Shown here piece by piece: positions 11,014 through 22,507 of a stretch of DNA of 64,000 bases. The translations under genes and the position numbers were made by a program. How positions within the stretch are numbered: position 1 is the stretch's first letter; each line of letters begins with the position of its first letter. The stretch spans positions 310,001 through 374,000 of the forward strand of contig JADILM010000003.1 of assembly GCA_016617785.1 (NCBI GenBank), in the 5' to 3' direction. A model generated the notes under the pieces. It was not told the DNA's origin. It searched no databases and worked only from the letters and a program-made list of their open reading frames with translations. Source of the DNA: Sporobolomyces roseus (taxonomy: Eukaryota > Basidiomycota > Microbotryomycetes > Sporidiobolales > Sporidiobolaceae).

Positions 11014-14000
11014 CTAAATTTCTTCCATTGTATCCTGCTCTGGAACTCCAATGGCGGCAACGAGGAATACCGGGCGATGATCGGAAACGGCTCCCATCTT
11101 TGCGAGGTCATTAACAGAGTCGTATCGCAAAACTTCGATTTCTCCTGGTTTAGGTCCTCGCTTCTTTCGGCGAACGATAGGTTGAGATACTGCTCGTGAT
11201 GTAGCAGGAGCTGAGAGGAACGGCAGAGGTATCGAGTTGAGGAACGACTTCAATCGATTGTTGAGAGAAGCCGAATTACTCGATTGGGCGACATGAGAAG
11301 ATGGGGGGGCGGTAGCTGTGAGAATCGGAGGAGACAGTGAAGCAGAAGAAGAGGCGTAGGGCATTGGAGCGGTAGCGGAGTCTCGGATAGGTCGATGAGT
11401 GGCGGAAGTAGTTGCGTAGCGGGGGAACCCGACGTTGGTCGAGGACGAACGCTGGGTCGGAGGAGGGGAGAAAGATGATGAAACTGCCTCTTCTGAGTTT
11501 GCTCGAGGAAGTGGAGGGGATGCAATAGGTGAGGGGGATGCTGCAAAGTTGACCGTATGCTGACGGGTTTCTTCGGGAGAAGAGGGAGGAGAATCGGAGG
11601 AAAGAGTGAAGATTTTGCGAGGAAGTCGTCGACTAGGTGTCGAAGGAGTAGACCCATTCTGATGGACGTCCGGAGGAAAGTAAGATGGTTCTCTCCGAGA
11701 AGCTGGAGGTGGGAGGGTAGGACTATTCGCCGAGGAAGAGAGAGCTGGGGAGGCGAGTGCAGAGCTGATTCGAGGAGTCGAAGGAGATCCAGGACTGGTC
11801 GGAGAGGATGCACTCGAAGTGAGAGCGGGGAAAGAAGCGACACGCCTCCAGAAGGTCTTCTTTCGATTCGATTCCGTGTCGTCCGTTTTGTTCGAAACAG
11901 CTCCGGAGGAAAGGTGTCGCCTGAGTTGATCCGGTTGAAGACTCTTCGTTCGCGGCATCGTATGCTCGGAAGCATCGTCGGCGATGGGATCAGACGAGAC
12001 ACTTTTGCGTCGTGGTCGAGTAAAGAGCTCGCCGAATCGAAGGTGCCGGTCATCGGTAGAACCACGACGAGATCGACCTCCTTCGTCGGTTCGAGAAACA
12101 TCCAGATTGGGATGAGGATGCGTCAAGTCGCGCAGGGCGCTGACGAAGGCGGAGCTGCGACTTGGGTGCAGAGACCTCGGAGCTGGTACTGGAGGTTCGA
12201 GTTCCTCCTCTTCGGACTCTTCTTCATCCGGAGGTTCGACTGTGCTTTTGAACAAGATACGATCTGCGCGAGAGATGAAGAAGATCAGCTTCTCAGACAG
12301 GATGGGATGAGAAGAGGACCGAGACGTACCGGTGTAGGATTGGACTCGCTGTTTTGAACTCGAATCGAAGACAGGTTCGACGACCGGAACGAATGATTCA
12401 ACTTTGTGCTTGAGCGATCGGAGTACACCCTTCTCTTGATCCTCGTCGATGTCTATAGTTCCTTCCTTCTTCTCGGCGGTCGATGCTAAAGCAGGCCTTG
12501 AGATTCCCAATGGTACACTCGTACTTCTTGTCATCGGGACAACGAGAGCAGACTGACTTGTTTGAAGAATAGGTCGAGGATTCGTGAACATGGTCTTGAG
12601 TGGAGGAGCTGAGAGAGGTGCAGTCGAGGAAGATCGTTTGCGAGCGTACTGCATTGCAGCAGTAGCTGAATTCGTTTTGACGAGAGTGAGGAATCGGACT
12701 TGAGCGTTTCGTACGGCGTCGAGATGCGTTTCTGCACCTTTCTTCGGAGGAGATGGGAGACCGAGACTCGTGAGGTCGCCTTTGTCGAGACCGGTTCGTT
12801 CGAGCTGTTCGAAGTCATCCAAGGTCGAGATTGTGCCGACAGACGAGATGATTGACAGGGTGTCGTCGTCTCCTGGCTTCGAGGTCCCACTGATGATCTC
12901 AGGATCGCTGACACTACCTCCAGCGATGTCGTCGGCGAGAGCAGGAGTCGAAATCGGTGTCTTGGCTCCATCGCGAGTTCCTCGTCTCGAACGACCTCCG
13001 AGGATAGTCGAGCGCTTCTTCTTCACTCGATGTACGACGTCGTATTTGTCTAAGGAGGCGAGGTGATCAGCTATTGTCTCGGAATGCAGAGAGGCGATCG
13101 AACGCACAGGTCGGAGCGAACAGAATATTTCCCTCTGCGAATCCTTGCAGTACCGAGTTCTGCTCGAGTAGCACCTCACGAAGCTGATCGAAGCGAAGAG
13201 CGGTAGTATACTCTTTGCGAGCGATCAACCAATCCGAGTGAAGGCGAGTAACGTTGAGACGAAAGCTGCGTGACCGAATCAGTCGTCAGTACCTTGCATC
13301 TGAAGAAGGGAGAGTGGTCGAGCACTCACTTGAGATCTCCGAGAAAGAAAGTCTGATCGAAACGATCCGTAATGTTCTTTGGTTTCGGTCCAAGTTTCCC
13401 GCTCGCTACCCAGAAATCGTCGACAGCGATCTCCTCGAATATCTTGGTAATGTTCGCTTTGCGCATGTCGATCGCACTAGCGTGAGCGGCCAAATGAGCG
13501 GAAACGAAGAGTAATCGAGATCCAGCGAAATGAAGTGAAACGGCGACACCTGCGATCAAATTGATTCAGCGATGATTGGTCAGTACACACAGGCTAGCGA
13601 CGCACCTCCTTTGTTCCCCAATCGTCCTCCGATAAGCCCAGCGGGTACCCTCGACTTGCTCACTCCATCAACCAAATCTTCGCAACTTCGAGCAACAAAG
13701 ACAGCGATGTAAATCCCCATTAAGCGCTCCTTCTGGATCAGAACGTAAGGACCTCTCCTCCTCCGACTATCGCCAGAACTCGAGCCATGTAGTGAGGGCG
13801 CTTGACTTGCAGGTACTTCGTCTTCTCTGTTCGCTTGTGAAGTCGCTGGTCTTGTTCCTGGCGTGATCGAGGCTTCATCCGAAGTATCACTATCTTCACC
13901 TCCATCTCCTCCCGCCAGTTCGACGCTTCCTCTTGCCTCTCGCCGCTCGCCAGATTCCGATGATTCCGACTCTGATTCCGATTCCGAGTCATAACACGAT

Positions 14001-14935
14001 CCACCACATAAGTAATTCTCCAGCATATTCGTCCACCCTCTTCCATCCAAAGTTCTCACCCTTCCTGCTAAAACTCCTGATGCTGTCGGACATTCTTGCG
14101 AAGCGACGACGATGATGTGGTAGGGATGATCGGAGTTGAGAGGGAACTTGGGGAGAGTTTCATCGATAGGCAGAGTCATCGTACTGTTCCGACTTGACAT
14201 CGAGCTTCGCTTGCGTTTCTTCCCTTGTGACGGACAAGCCGAAACGTTTCCTAACCAATCTGCGAAATCTCCGTTCGTCGTCGGCAGAGTGTCGTGCATA
14301 TTGAAAGTAGCTAGTCTGATCTTGATCGAAGGTCTCTGATTCTCGACTGATGTATCGTGGACGAGCGGAAGCGGTTCTGGTTCAGCTGTATGGATCAAAG
14401 CATGTTTAGCGACTTCGATGGATTTGGAAATGAATTGTGTGAACTTGCCAGAAAGCGGCATTCGTGAGAGTGCAGAAGAAGTCGACATCGTCGAACTGCC
14501 CCTTGTGAGAGAAGCGGAGGAGCTGTTGAGAGGCGAATGAATGTTGAGGTCATGTTGATGTTTTCGATGAAGATTCCCATGTAGAAGTTCATTCAGCTTC
14601 CTTATGAGTCTTCTCGGTGCAGGATCGCGATGTCTGTAGTGATTTGTATTGCGAGGAGAGGTCACTGTGAATGAAGTGGGACTTAGCGGTCAAAGCAAAG
14701 AAAGGAGCGAAGACTCACCACTTCTGAGCGATCTAGGACGAGATCTCGAGCTAGCCTGATCTTGTATTAGAGGTGACTGTGGTCTACTACGCCCTTTCGA
14801 GTAGGCAAAGTCCATCGAGAGGGGTGCAAGGTTCGCCCTCTGTCTTTCTGCCTTGCTCTCCTTCGACCCCGTCCCTGTAGGCTGCTGTTCCATACTAGTC
14901 CCATTGACTGCTTGAGTCTCCTTCCGCCGCTCCAT
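11014..14935 (-). CDS. Inositol polyphosphate 5-phosphatase with two large insertions in the catalytic domain
   Basis: Phosphoinositide 5-phosphatase (INPP5/exonuclease-endonuclease-phosphatase fold). Start at 14935 (MERRKETQ), about 1,240 residues. Catalytic motifs appear in order across exons: RLATFNMHDTLP, IIVVASQECPTASGV, AGLIGGRLGNKGGAS, LFVSAHLAAHAS, TFFLGDLNFRLNVTRL, FAPTYKYDVVHRV, QRVQSYTDRILFKS and GAVSDHRPVFLVAA near the end. The order matches the family. About 230 low-complexity residues separate KYD from RVQSYTDRIL, and about 370 Ser/Pro/Arg-rich residues separate DRILFKS from SDHRPVF; an acidic/Ser insertion also follows QECPTASGV. Both large insertions are in frame with the motifs and are interrupted only by consensus introns. 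No SAC, SH2 or RhoGAP domain is visible. Substrate (PI(4,5)P2 or other) cannot be told. Confidence 0.88.
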
Positions 14936-15813
14936 CGCTTAATCCCGTTGTCGAAAGAGGTCTTCCAATGTTGATTGTCGGATCGGTCGAAACCCGTCGT
15001 TCCTCGAGAGTTCGTCGGACGTTGAATCGCTCGAGCTGGTCTATGACTGTATGACTGTGCTTGAACGTAAAGTCTGTCGCTGATCGTAAGCTGTGATATC
15101 TGTAAGATGAGAAAGACGCCGTCATTTTCATCTTGACTTTGGTCTCTTCACTTTTCGACTTCGCTAAATATAGGGAGAAGCAACGTTGCCAGCAATCCGA
15201 TCTACAGTATGAGGTACTCTCCTCTGATTAACCCTCTCCACGCGACAAGACACAACTTCTTCCGCTTCGATCGATTCAAGGCATTGTCAAACTTCGAGCG
15301 CACGATAGGAGACTTCAATACAATGCACAGTCTATTATTCTTGCCACAGCCTGTACTGTAGGGCTCCCTGAGAAGTATACAACCCAGATTCCACTCCGAT
15401 CACTTCTCGTTTTCTGCACATTTACTGCTTTGTCTCTACGGAAGCTTTTCCTGCTCCTTCTGGCATTTCTCTTGAGCAGCTTGTAGATCTTTTCAAGAGT
15501 CCTTCCAGTTCGGAACGACGGCTCGCCACGTTTCTTCAGTAAATTTCATTCAACATTGCCCCATTCGTCGAACAACCGCTCTCAAAAAAGACTGATCGTT
15601 CAATGGCGCATTACCTTTGACGACGTTACAGTGTCTTTCCCTTCTTGCCTTCAATTAACCTCCTCATCAGGCGTTTCCATTGCGCCTGTTGTCGCCCTTT
15701 GTTGCTATCCTCTCTCCCTCTCCTGCTCCCTTCACTCTCTCTCCTCCCCTCAGCTCTCCTTCCTCAGGCTCCGTCGAGCGCTTTCTCAACTCTTTCATCT
15801 CGCTTCTGTCGGT
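14936..15813. other. Divergent intergenic region with long CT-rich leader
   Basis: 878 bases between the 5-phosphatase and the 7-TM gene. The right half (about 15690-15780) is a pyrimidine-rich run ending ~35 bases before the start at 15814. The left half contains no convincing exon; the minus frame at 14895-15131 only overlaps the phosphatase start. Likely two promoters and 5' UTRs. Confidence 0.5.
15690..15780 (+). promoter_or_regulatory. Pyrimidine-rich leader of the 7-TM gene
   Basis: C/T-dominated run (CCTCTCCCTCTCCTGCTCCC and similar) just upstream of the start codon at 15814, comparable with tracts at 4915-5000 and 22405-22475. Regulatory role inferred from recurrent position. Confidence 0.35.
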
Positions 15814-17808
15814 ATGTCGGCGTTCTTACCGACTCCACCCCTCGGCGTCCCTGCTTTACCTCTATGGTTGAAAGGAGTCGACCAGGGCCTGCTGCATCCT
15901 ACGCCGACTGAGGGATTCGAAGGACGACTAATCACTTTGTTCACGCTTTCCTCAATGTGAGTTTTCAGATGTCTTTCTTCTCGAATCTCCGAATGATCGA
16001 GCTGACTTTTTGCGTGATTCTACTCTTCAGCTACACATTACTCGCAGCATTCTATGGTGTCGTGAGCCTCATTCGTACGGAGGAGCGTCCAAGAACGAAA
16101 GCGTTGTGGTTCTCGCGTCTCGTTTCGAGACCATCGGGTCGATTTATCGTTCTCAAGTGAGTTCGCTGCGAATCGAGCCTTCGAGCTCTGACTGATTCGT
16201 TCTCGCTCTCGACGATAGCCCGCGATGCGCTTGGAGTATTGGTGGAGTGCTCACTGGTTTATGGAGTTTAGCTCTCGTTTGGTACAACTATCGAGCTTTT
16301 TTGCAAGGCGGAGATCAATGTAAGCGTTCTCTCTTTCGGCCACTTCTCGATACTTGCTTACTCAATACCACACAGCTGCCATGTGGGGTATGAGAGGGAT
16401 GAATCACTTCGTCTTCTTCTTGGTTTCGTGGCCGATTAGTTGGGCTGGTGCTCAAGCGTTCCTCCTGACGGCCGAATCGCACAAGTCAAAGCTACCGAGT
16501 GCTCGCACGTGCAATCTCGTATTCCTCGTTGGTGGCTTCCTGATTGCATCGCTGAGCTTTGTCAGTCGTTGTCTCTCTCAATCGACCGTTTCTTCGAGTC
16601 ATTCCTTTCTAGCCAAAATTTGTCGTCCTCTCGCTGACTCCCGACTCGCCCATTCCCTGCACGTTGACAGACTTTCGCAATGTACCAATCAATCCAAGGA
16701 CAGCGCTTCTGGAACGCTGGAATCGCGCTTCGACAGACTTTATACGAATTCTCGCTAATCTCTCCAAGCGGCTCTCCTACCGAAGAGCAAATGAAGGTGC
16801 TTGTTCCGATGGCTCAAGCTACAACAAAAGCCTGGAATGGTCTGCAAACCGCTACGATTGTCCATGCGAGTTTCTCGCCGATCCCTCCAATCGCTTGTCT
16901 CATTGTACGCTTATTCTCCCACGCTCGTCCAGGTCATTCGGTGCTAACGATACGCTACTATGACAGGTCAACTTTGGAGGATTCCGTCTCGTCGCAAAGC
17001 TTCATCGTCAAATCAAAGAATCGACTTCACTCTTCGCCCTCTCAAATCCGGGACGCTTCACGAACGATGATCCGTCAACTTGGAGAGGACCTAGTCCATC
17101 ATCTTCCCCTGCCCCAGCCTTGAAGCGTGAAGATTCCGACTATTCATCTCCCGTCTATTCACCTCCAATCGTCAGCAGTTCAGAAATGTCAAAATCGAGC
17201 AGCAGTCAATTGACGACACTACAGAATCTCAAACGAGCCGAGATCGATATGGCAGCAGTGAGTTTCTCTATCTCTCAACAATTTTATAGGGAGCAATATC
17301 TGACCCGCAATGATCGTTTTGCAGCTCACCGTTTTCTTCACGATTTTATGCCTCGCTTATACCGTTGGTTTCATACTCGCCGATTACCTCATGTCAGTAG
17401 ACGCTGCAAATACATGGCCTCTCGCCGAGGGTGCTTTCGGAGCGAGTCTCTGGTCCACTGTCATCGTAAGCTTTCTTTCTTTCTCCCATCGAAGGAAATC
17501 GAGCTTGACAATTTCGCAAACTGCAGGTCGGAACCGTTCTCTACGCTTTCCTCATCTTCAACTCTCTCTCAGATCGACTAGTCTCGCCACTCTCAACTGT
17601 CGCTTTTGACCCTCGGACATCGAAGAATCAGAAACTCGAGCGGAACCCATCCAAGCTTCAGACCTTCCTCCCGACTCTCAAACGAAACAGCTCGCAATAT
17701 CGAACAACGCCGACGAACACAAGGCCAGAACGAGAGGTCAAGATCTTTGTGCAAGTCGAGAGAGACGAAGAAGAAGAAGAAGAGGAGAAGAAGTTTGAGA
17801 TTCCATAG
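15814..17808 (+). CDS. Orphan seven-transmembrane protein
   Basis: I do not recognise a named family. The start at 15814 gives a ~45-residue N-terminal segment (MSAFLPTPPLGVPALPL), and a 60-nt intron (GTGAGT, GCTGAC, CAG) joins LFTLSS to IYTLLAAFYGVVSLIRTEER. Hydrophobic segments follow: WSIGGVLTGLWSLALVWYNY, FVFFLVSWPISWAGAQAFLL, CNLVFLVGGFLIASLSF, TATIVHASFSPIPPIACLI, then after a long Ser-rich loop LTVFFTILCLAYTVGFILAD and WSTVIVGTVLYAFLIFNSL. That makes seven, with an ~80-residue loop (ALKREDSDYSSPVYSPP) between helices 5 and 6, and a ~75-residue tail ending in an acidic run before TAG 17808. The topology is GPCR-like, but no signature motif identifies a class. About seven introns. Confidence 0.78.
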
Positions 17809-18691
17809 ATTCCGTTACGCCCCGTTCCTACGCCATGTCATATCCTCTTTTACACTTGTTGTTCTGTAATATTGCTCGACTCACTCGTCAGTATGGGCGC
17901 GCTTCATTGAAAGCGAGATTGTCAGCTCACCATCGCGGACGGGGGCTTTACTTCTTGCATTTGCATCCGCCAGTAGAGCAACACGAGGAACTGGAGTTGC
18001 AGGAGCAGGTCTGTGAAGATGAAGTCAGTCGGCCTTTGGCAAAAGCTAAACGGGAAGGAGAGACTGACTGAAGAGCAGGAACAAGCCATGATCGTGAAAA
18101 GCTTGAAGAAGAGAAGAGAAAGTACTCCTTTCGTCCTTCCCTCAAGGTTTCATCAGCTACCAACTGGTCAGCGTGACTAGAGGCTATCTTGTGACCTTCG
18201 GAAGGTGGAGAAGAGTCTCATGCTAACATCAGGTGCGAGGATGTCCTTGCGAAAGGGTTCGAAGGCAGACTGCGAAGAGCGTTCACAGCGATTCGTGCAC
18301 TGCGTAATGTAGCGGATACCCGTGAAAGACTCCTTATTTACACGGTTGCAACGGATTGAGCCGAGTCGCTAGGAGAAGCTTAAGCAGAGAAACGAGGCGA
18401 GAGATTCGACGACAAGAGTCGCGACGAAAGTGAGGAGACTGTTCCAGATGAGCAGATCGCGCCTCCGTGGCTTTCTAGAGCTTATCACAACCGAAGTGGA
18501 CTTTGGAGATAGTGGCAGAAGCAAGAGAGGAGGGAACCGCCTTCTCCTTCGTGCCACGACTTCGATTTCTCAGACTCTCGCAAACTCGCTTATTCTGAGC
18601 TCGTCGGGACCTTATCAATCTCAGATCAAGACTAGGACTCCTCTCGACTCCTCTCTAACTTTGTAGCGTTCCTCTTCAATCAGTCAACATC
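17809..18691. other. Intergenic region between the 7-TM gene and beta-tubulin
   Basis: 883 bases. Frames at 17835-18071 plus and 17948-18163 minus overlap and show no domain or splice continuity. The right end must hold the tubulin promoter and leader. A non-coding RNA or a short unrecognised gene is possible but nothing supports one. Confidence 0.45.
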
Positions 18692-21114
18692 ATGAGGCAA
18701 GCACCCTTCCTCCTTCTTCCTCGTTGAGCAAAACAGCTCATCAGAGCGAAAATATACACAGGGAAATCGTACACCTTCAAACTGGACAAGTGAGTCATCG
18801 TTCGCTGCTTATTCTCGCCCTTTCCCCCCTTGATCTCAAATCCTCGTTCGCGAATCGATCAGCTGATCCAATGACTCCTTGTCTATCCCGCAGTGTGGTA
18901 ATCAAATGTAAGCAATGGTCTCTGAGCTCTCGCGTCGTTAGGGTGCCAGACGAGGCCTTTCAAGCGATTTCGCTGTTTTCGTGAAGCTGACTTTCCATCG
19001 TTTCGCTTCGTCGTAGTGGTCAGAAGTTCTGGGAGGTAAGCACCCGGATCCTTGTGTCGTTGGGGGGAAGAAGAGACGACTCAGGCTGATTCTGACTTCC
19101 TTCGCTCGCAGACGGTTTCTGAGGAACACGGAATCGCTCAAGACGGGCAGTGAGTCTTGTCTTGTCACATCCGATCGTCGAATAGAGCTGACTATTATGA
19201 TATAGATACGTTGGCCACGATGAAGCTCTGCAGCTAGACAAGATCTCGGTTTATTACAACGGTTTGTTCCGCCCGTTTCTTCTGCCTAATCGCTTTCGAG
19301 CTCAGATTTACAGTCTGGCAATAGAGGCATCAAACAACAAGTATGTCCCTCGAGCGGTGCTAGTCGATCTTGAACCTGGAACTATCGATGCAAGTCTACT
19401 TCACGATCTACCCCTTCACTTACGACAGACAGGGTTCACTGATACCGTCTCTCTTCTACCACGACAGGTCATTCGATCGTCTCCTATGGGAGGGCTGTTT
19501 CGACCCGACAACTTTGTATTTGGTCAATCGAGTGCGCTCAATTCTCTCGACTCTTCACCAAATTCGCGTTTCTTACAATACCGCTGCTAGGTGCCGGCAA
19601 CAACTGGGCCAAGGGACATTACACGGAAGGAGCAGAGCTTGTCGACAGTGTTATGGACGTCGTTCGAAAGGAGGCCGAAAATTGCGACTGCCTTCAAGGC
19701 TTCCAGATCACTCACTCGTTGGGAGGAGGAACTGGTTCGGGAATGGGTACTCTACTCATCTCGAAGATCCGTGAAGAATACCCTGATCGAATGATGGCTA
19801 CTTTCTCGGTCGTCCCTTCCCCGAAGGTTTCCGATACCGTCGTCGAACCTTACAACGCGACTCTCTCGGTTCACCAACTTGTCGAAAACTCGGATGAGAC
19901 GTTCTGCATTGACAACGAGGCATTATGTACGTTGACCCCGTTCAAATGACGAACGTTCAAATTAGCTCACTCCGTATTCTCTCCTGACAGACGACATCTG
20001 CTTCCGAACGCTCAAGCTCTCGGTTCCCACCTATGGAGATCTCAATCACCTCGTCTCGGTAGTCATGTCTGGAGTTACTACTTGCCTTCGAGTAAGCTTC
20101 GTCACGAACGACGTCTACTTCGTGCCTTTCGGATTTGCTGATCCCCCTTTGAACCCACTTAGTTCCCAGGTCAACTCAATTCCGATCTTCGAAAACTCGC
20201 AGTCAACATGGTTCCCTTCCCTCGACTCCACTTCTTCACCGTCGGAACCGTAAGCTATATTAGCCCTCTCAGATCCGACTGCTACGCGACTGACCCCTCT
20301 CCTCCATCAGGCTCCTCTCACCGCTCCCGGCTCCCAATCGTTCCGTGCTGCAACAGTCTCAGAACTCACAACCCAAATGTTCGACGCAAAGAACATGATG
20401 GCCGCTGCAGATCCACGAAATGGAAAGTACCTTACCGTCGCTGCGTACTTTAGGGGTAAAGTTTCGATGCGAGAGATCGATGAAGCGATGAGCAGTGCTC
20501 AAACGAAAAGTGAGTGCACCGTTCTCGCTCTCTATCTTCAGGAGCACCCGCTGACCCTGATCGTTCCCAGATTCGAACTATTTCGTCGAATGTTCGTAAA
20601 CCTCTCGCTTCCCTTCGTTTTCTCCATCGAGCTAACGTGATCGCGCTCGCAGGGATCCCTTCCAACGCTCTCTCTGCTTCATGCGACGTTCCAGCCAAAG
20701 GCTCAAAGATGAGCGTCACGTTCATCGGAAACAACACTGCGATTCAAGAATTGTTCAAACGAATCGGAGACCAATTCAGCGCAATGTTTAGACGAAAAGC
20801 TTTCCTTCATTGGTACACGGGAGAAGGGTGAGCTTGAGATCTTCTTTTGCCCCTGTTTCGCTCGATTTGGCTGACTACAGCTCGTTCTCCTTTGTTTCGC
20901 AGAATGGACGAGATGGAGTTCACCGAGGCTGAGTCGAACTTGCAAGATCTCTGTGCCGAATACTCGCAATACGAAGCTGCATCTTATTCAGAGTATGGAG
21001 AGGAAGAGGGGGAGTACGTCGAGGGTGGTGAAGAAGTAAGAGAACTACTGCTTCTTCCGTCACCGTGATGTTTCCGCTGACGCAGTCACACTCACATAGT
21101 ACGTCGAGGAGTAA
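18692..21114 (+). CDS. TUB2: Beta-tubulin
   Basis: Subunit of microtubules. The start at 18692 encodes MR, then exon 2 begins EIVHLQTGQ; following exons read [78 protein letters not shown] and [20 protein letters not shown] (nucleotide-binding loop). The C-terminus has [20 protein letters not shown] and an acidic tail ending EEYVEE, TAA at 21114. The gene is densely interrupted, with many very short 5' exons (one of 14 nt), as is common in basidiomycete tubulins. Two introns (18697-18761 and 19390-19467) use GC donors. The predicted protein has SS at the GQSSAGNNW position, a variant also seen in other fungal tubulins. Full length for the family (~445 residues). Confidence 0.96.
18697..18761 (+). 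other. GC-AG intron 1 of beta-tubulin
   Basis: The coding frame ATG AG|G GAA ATC is only restored if the intron begins GCAAGC and ends ACACAG. No GT donor near 18692 yields MREIVHLQ. Donor is GC rather than GT. Confidence 0.8.
19390..19467 (+). other. Second GC-AG intron of beta-tubulin
   Basis: The donor GCAAGT follows GAT of PGTID and the acceptor is CGACAG before GTC ATT CGA TCG. A CTGAT branch-like site lies inside. The only nearby GT (GTCTAC) gives a non-tubulin frame. Confidence 0.78.
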
Positions 21115-21749
21115 CCAACGAAACTCGCTAAGACATCTACTCGCATCGACTACAGTCTTTCCTTTCCTATTCTCACTTTGTCGTTTTCCCCCCTCCAGAT
21201 TCTCTTTTCGTTCTCTCTATCCCTCTTTCGCATATCGATCTCGTTCCGCTTCTTCCGTTTCTATACCTCCCTGTCGTGTTCAGTCTACCTTTCGTCGTCG
21301 TGATCCGTCCACTCCCTGTTTTGTCAATCTTTCGTTTCCTTTCGTTTCAAACCCACTTTGCTATTTTTGACCAAGTTATCAGGTCGTCGTGTGAGCGAGA
21401 GTGCTGCATCGCGACTGGGTGTCAGCGGCTTGCTAGAACTACTCGGAGTATATTTGTGCGAAATTGCGTTGGCTACGTCAACTCTTCGATCACGCGAGTG
21501 AATCGACTTCTTCTCGCTCTTCCCTTCCTTCCTTCTCCCTTCTTTCCACATCTTCCACATCTTCAACAACTCTCTTACTTCACTTTCTCCTCACTCTCGT
21601 ACTCAATCAGTTAGTCCCTCTCTCTCTCTCTTTTCCCCACCTCGACCGTCCACTTCTCGGCTTTCTTCCTTTCTTCCCTCCCTTCTCCAGTCTCCTCTCT
21701 TTCACCATCGCTTGTAGAGCTAACACTATGTAACTCGTGTGTACAGACA
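21115..21749. other. Intergenic region with CT-rich leader and probable 5' UTR intron
   Basis: 635 bases between tubulin and the first small-protein gene. Long C/T-rich runs occupy roughly 21130-21300 and 21590-21710. Just before the start at 21750 the order GCTAAC, then GTACAG, then ACAATGG looks like the branch site and acceptor of a 5' UTR intron. No coding exon recognised. Confidence 0.5.
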
Positions 21750-22207
21750 ATGGCCAACCCCGCAGATGATCCCAAGTCTCACACTCAAGAACACGCTGTC
21801 AACGCTCCTCCTAACAACACTGTCGTTCAAGATGATCCCATGAAGGTGAGTCAATAGTCCCTTGCGCTGTGTGATCTATCAAGGAGGAAAGCGTCTTGTC
21901 GAGAGTCGCACATTTCGCTGACTTTCTCGTTTCTTCCCTTCTCCTCCGATCCTCCACCTCCCTTTTCGCTTTTCTTCTCTTCAGAACCCTCCTAACAATC
22001 TCGGTCTAGCTGATGTTCGCGACCAAGACCGCACGAACGATTTAGTCGGAGCTCGCAACACCGGTCAGTCCCAACTCTTACTTTTCTGCTTCTTACTCCC
22101 GACTGACTCCGCTTTCCTCGTCGAATTGTGTAGAGCCCGTCTCAGATGGTCCTTCAAAGGAAGATCAAAAAAAGGCAGAAGAGTTGGCAAAGAAGATGGG
22201 TGTCTGA
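21750..22207 (+). CDS. Small hydrophilic protein with PPNNLGL motif (paralog A)
   Basis: Three exons encode about 80 residues, family unknown to me. Exon 1: MANPADDPKSHTQEHAVNA then PPNNTVVQDDPMK. Exon 2 after a GTGAGT...TTCAG intron: NPPNNLGLADVRDQDRTNDL then VGARNT. Exon 3: EPVSDGPSKEDQKKAEELAK then KMGV, TGA at 22207. It has no Cys, no signal peptide and no membrane segment, and is predicted largely disordered with a short C-terminal amphipathic helix. The neighbouring gene at 22508 encodes the same PPNNLGL-x-D-x3-Q-x-R-x-NDL-x4-NTE core with a phase-0 intron at the same place, so the two form a tandem duplicate pair. Splice sites and conservation make it a real gene. High expression (CT-rich leader) is a guess. 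Confidence 0.75.
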
Positions 22208-22404
22208 AGCATAGAATCCGCCTTTTTGTAGATACTAAATCGCAATTTTTGAAGTCAAAGCAGTTCTCTCTTTATCAGACGTGCTCGACGTGAGTGACTC
22301 GAGATTGACGCTCACAGACTGATTCCGTCATTCGTTCAACCTGGTCGAGTTGGAAAGTTGGAAGATGTTGCGAGCAGTCTCGTGACTCGACGAAACCTTC
22401 AAAG

Positions 22405-22475
22405 TTCTCTTGCTCTTCTTCTCTTCTTCTTCTCTTCTCTTCACTCCACTCTCTCTCCCTCACTCTTTGCACACC
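22405..22475 (+). promoter_or_regulatory. CT-rich leader of small-protein paralog B
   Basis: A run of TTCTCTTCTTCTTCTCTTCT type followed by CTCTCTCCCTCACTC and an ACAACAACTAACAAAC segment directly before the start at 22508. It resembles the leader of highly transcribed fungal genes; function inferred. Confidence 0.4.
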
Positions 22476-22507
22476 ACCTAACAACAACTAACAAACTACT
22501 TGAAGTC

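Noticed and set aside
15957..16160. A 12-nt 'intron' (GTGAGTTTTCAG) in the 7-TM gene
   Set aside because: Too short; the 60-nt version with GCTGAC branch site gives SSIYTLLAAF in frame.
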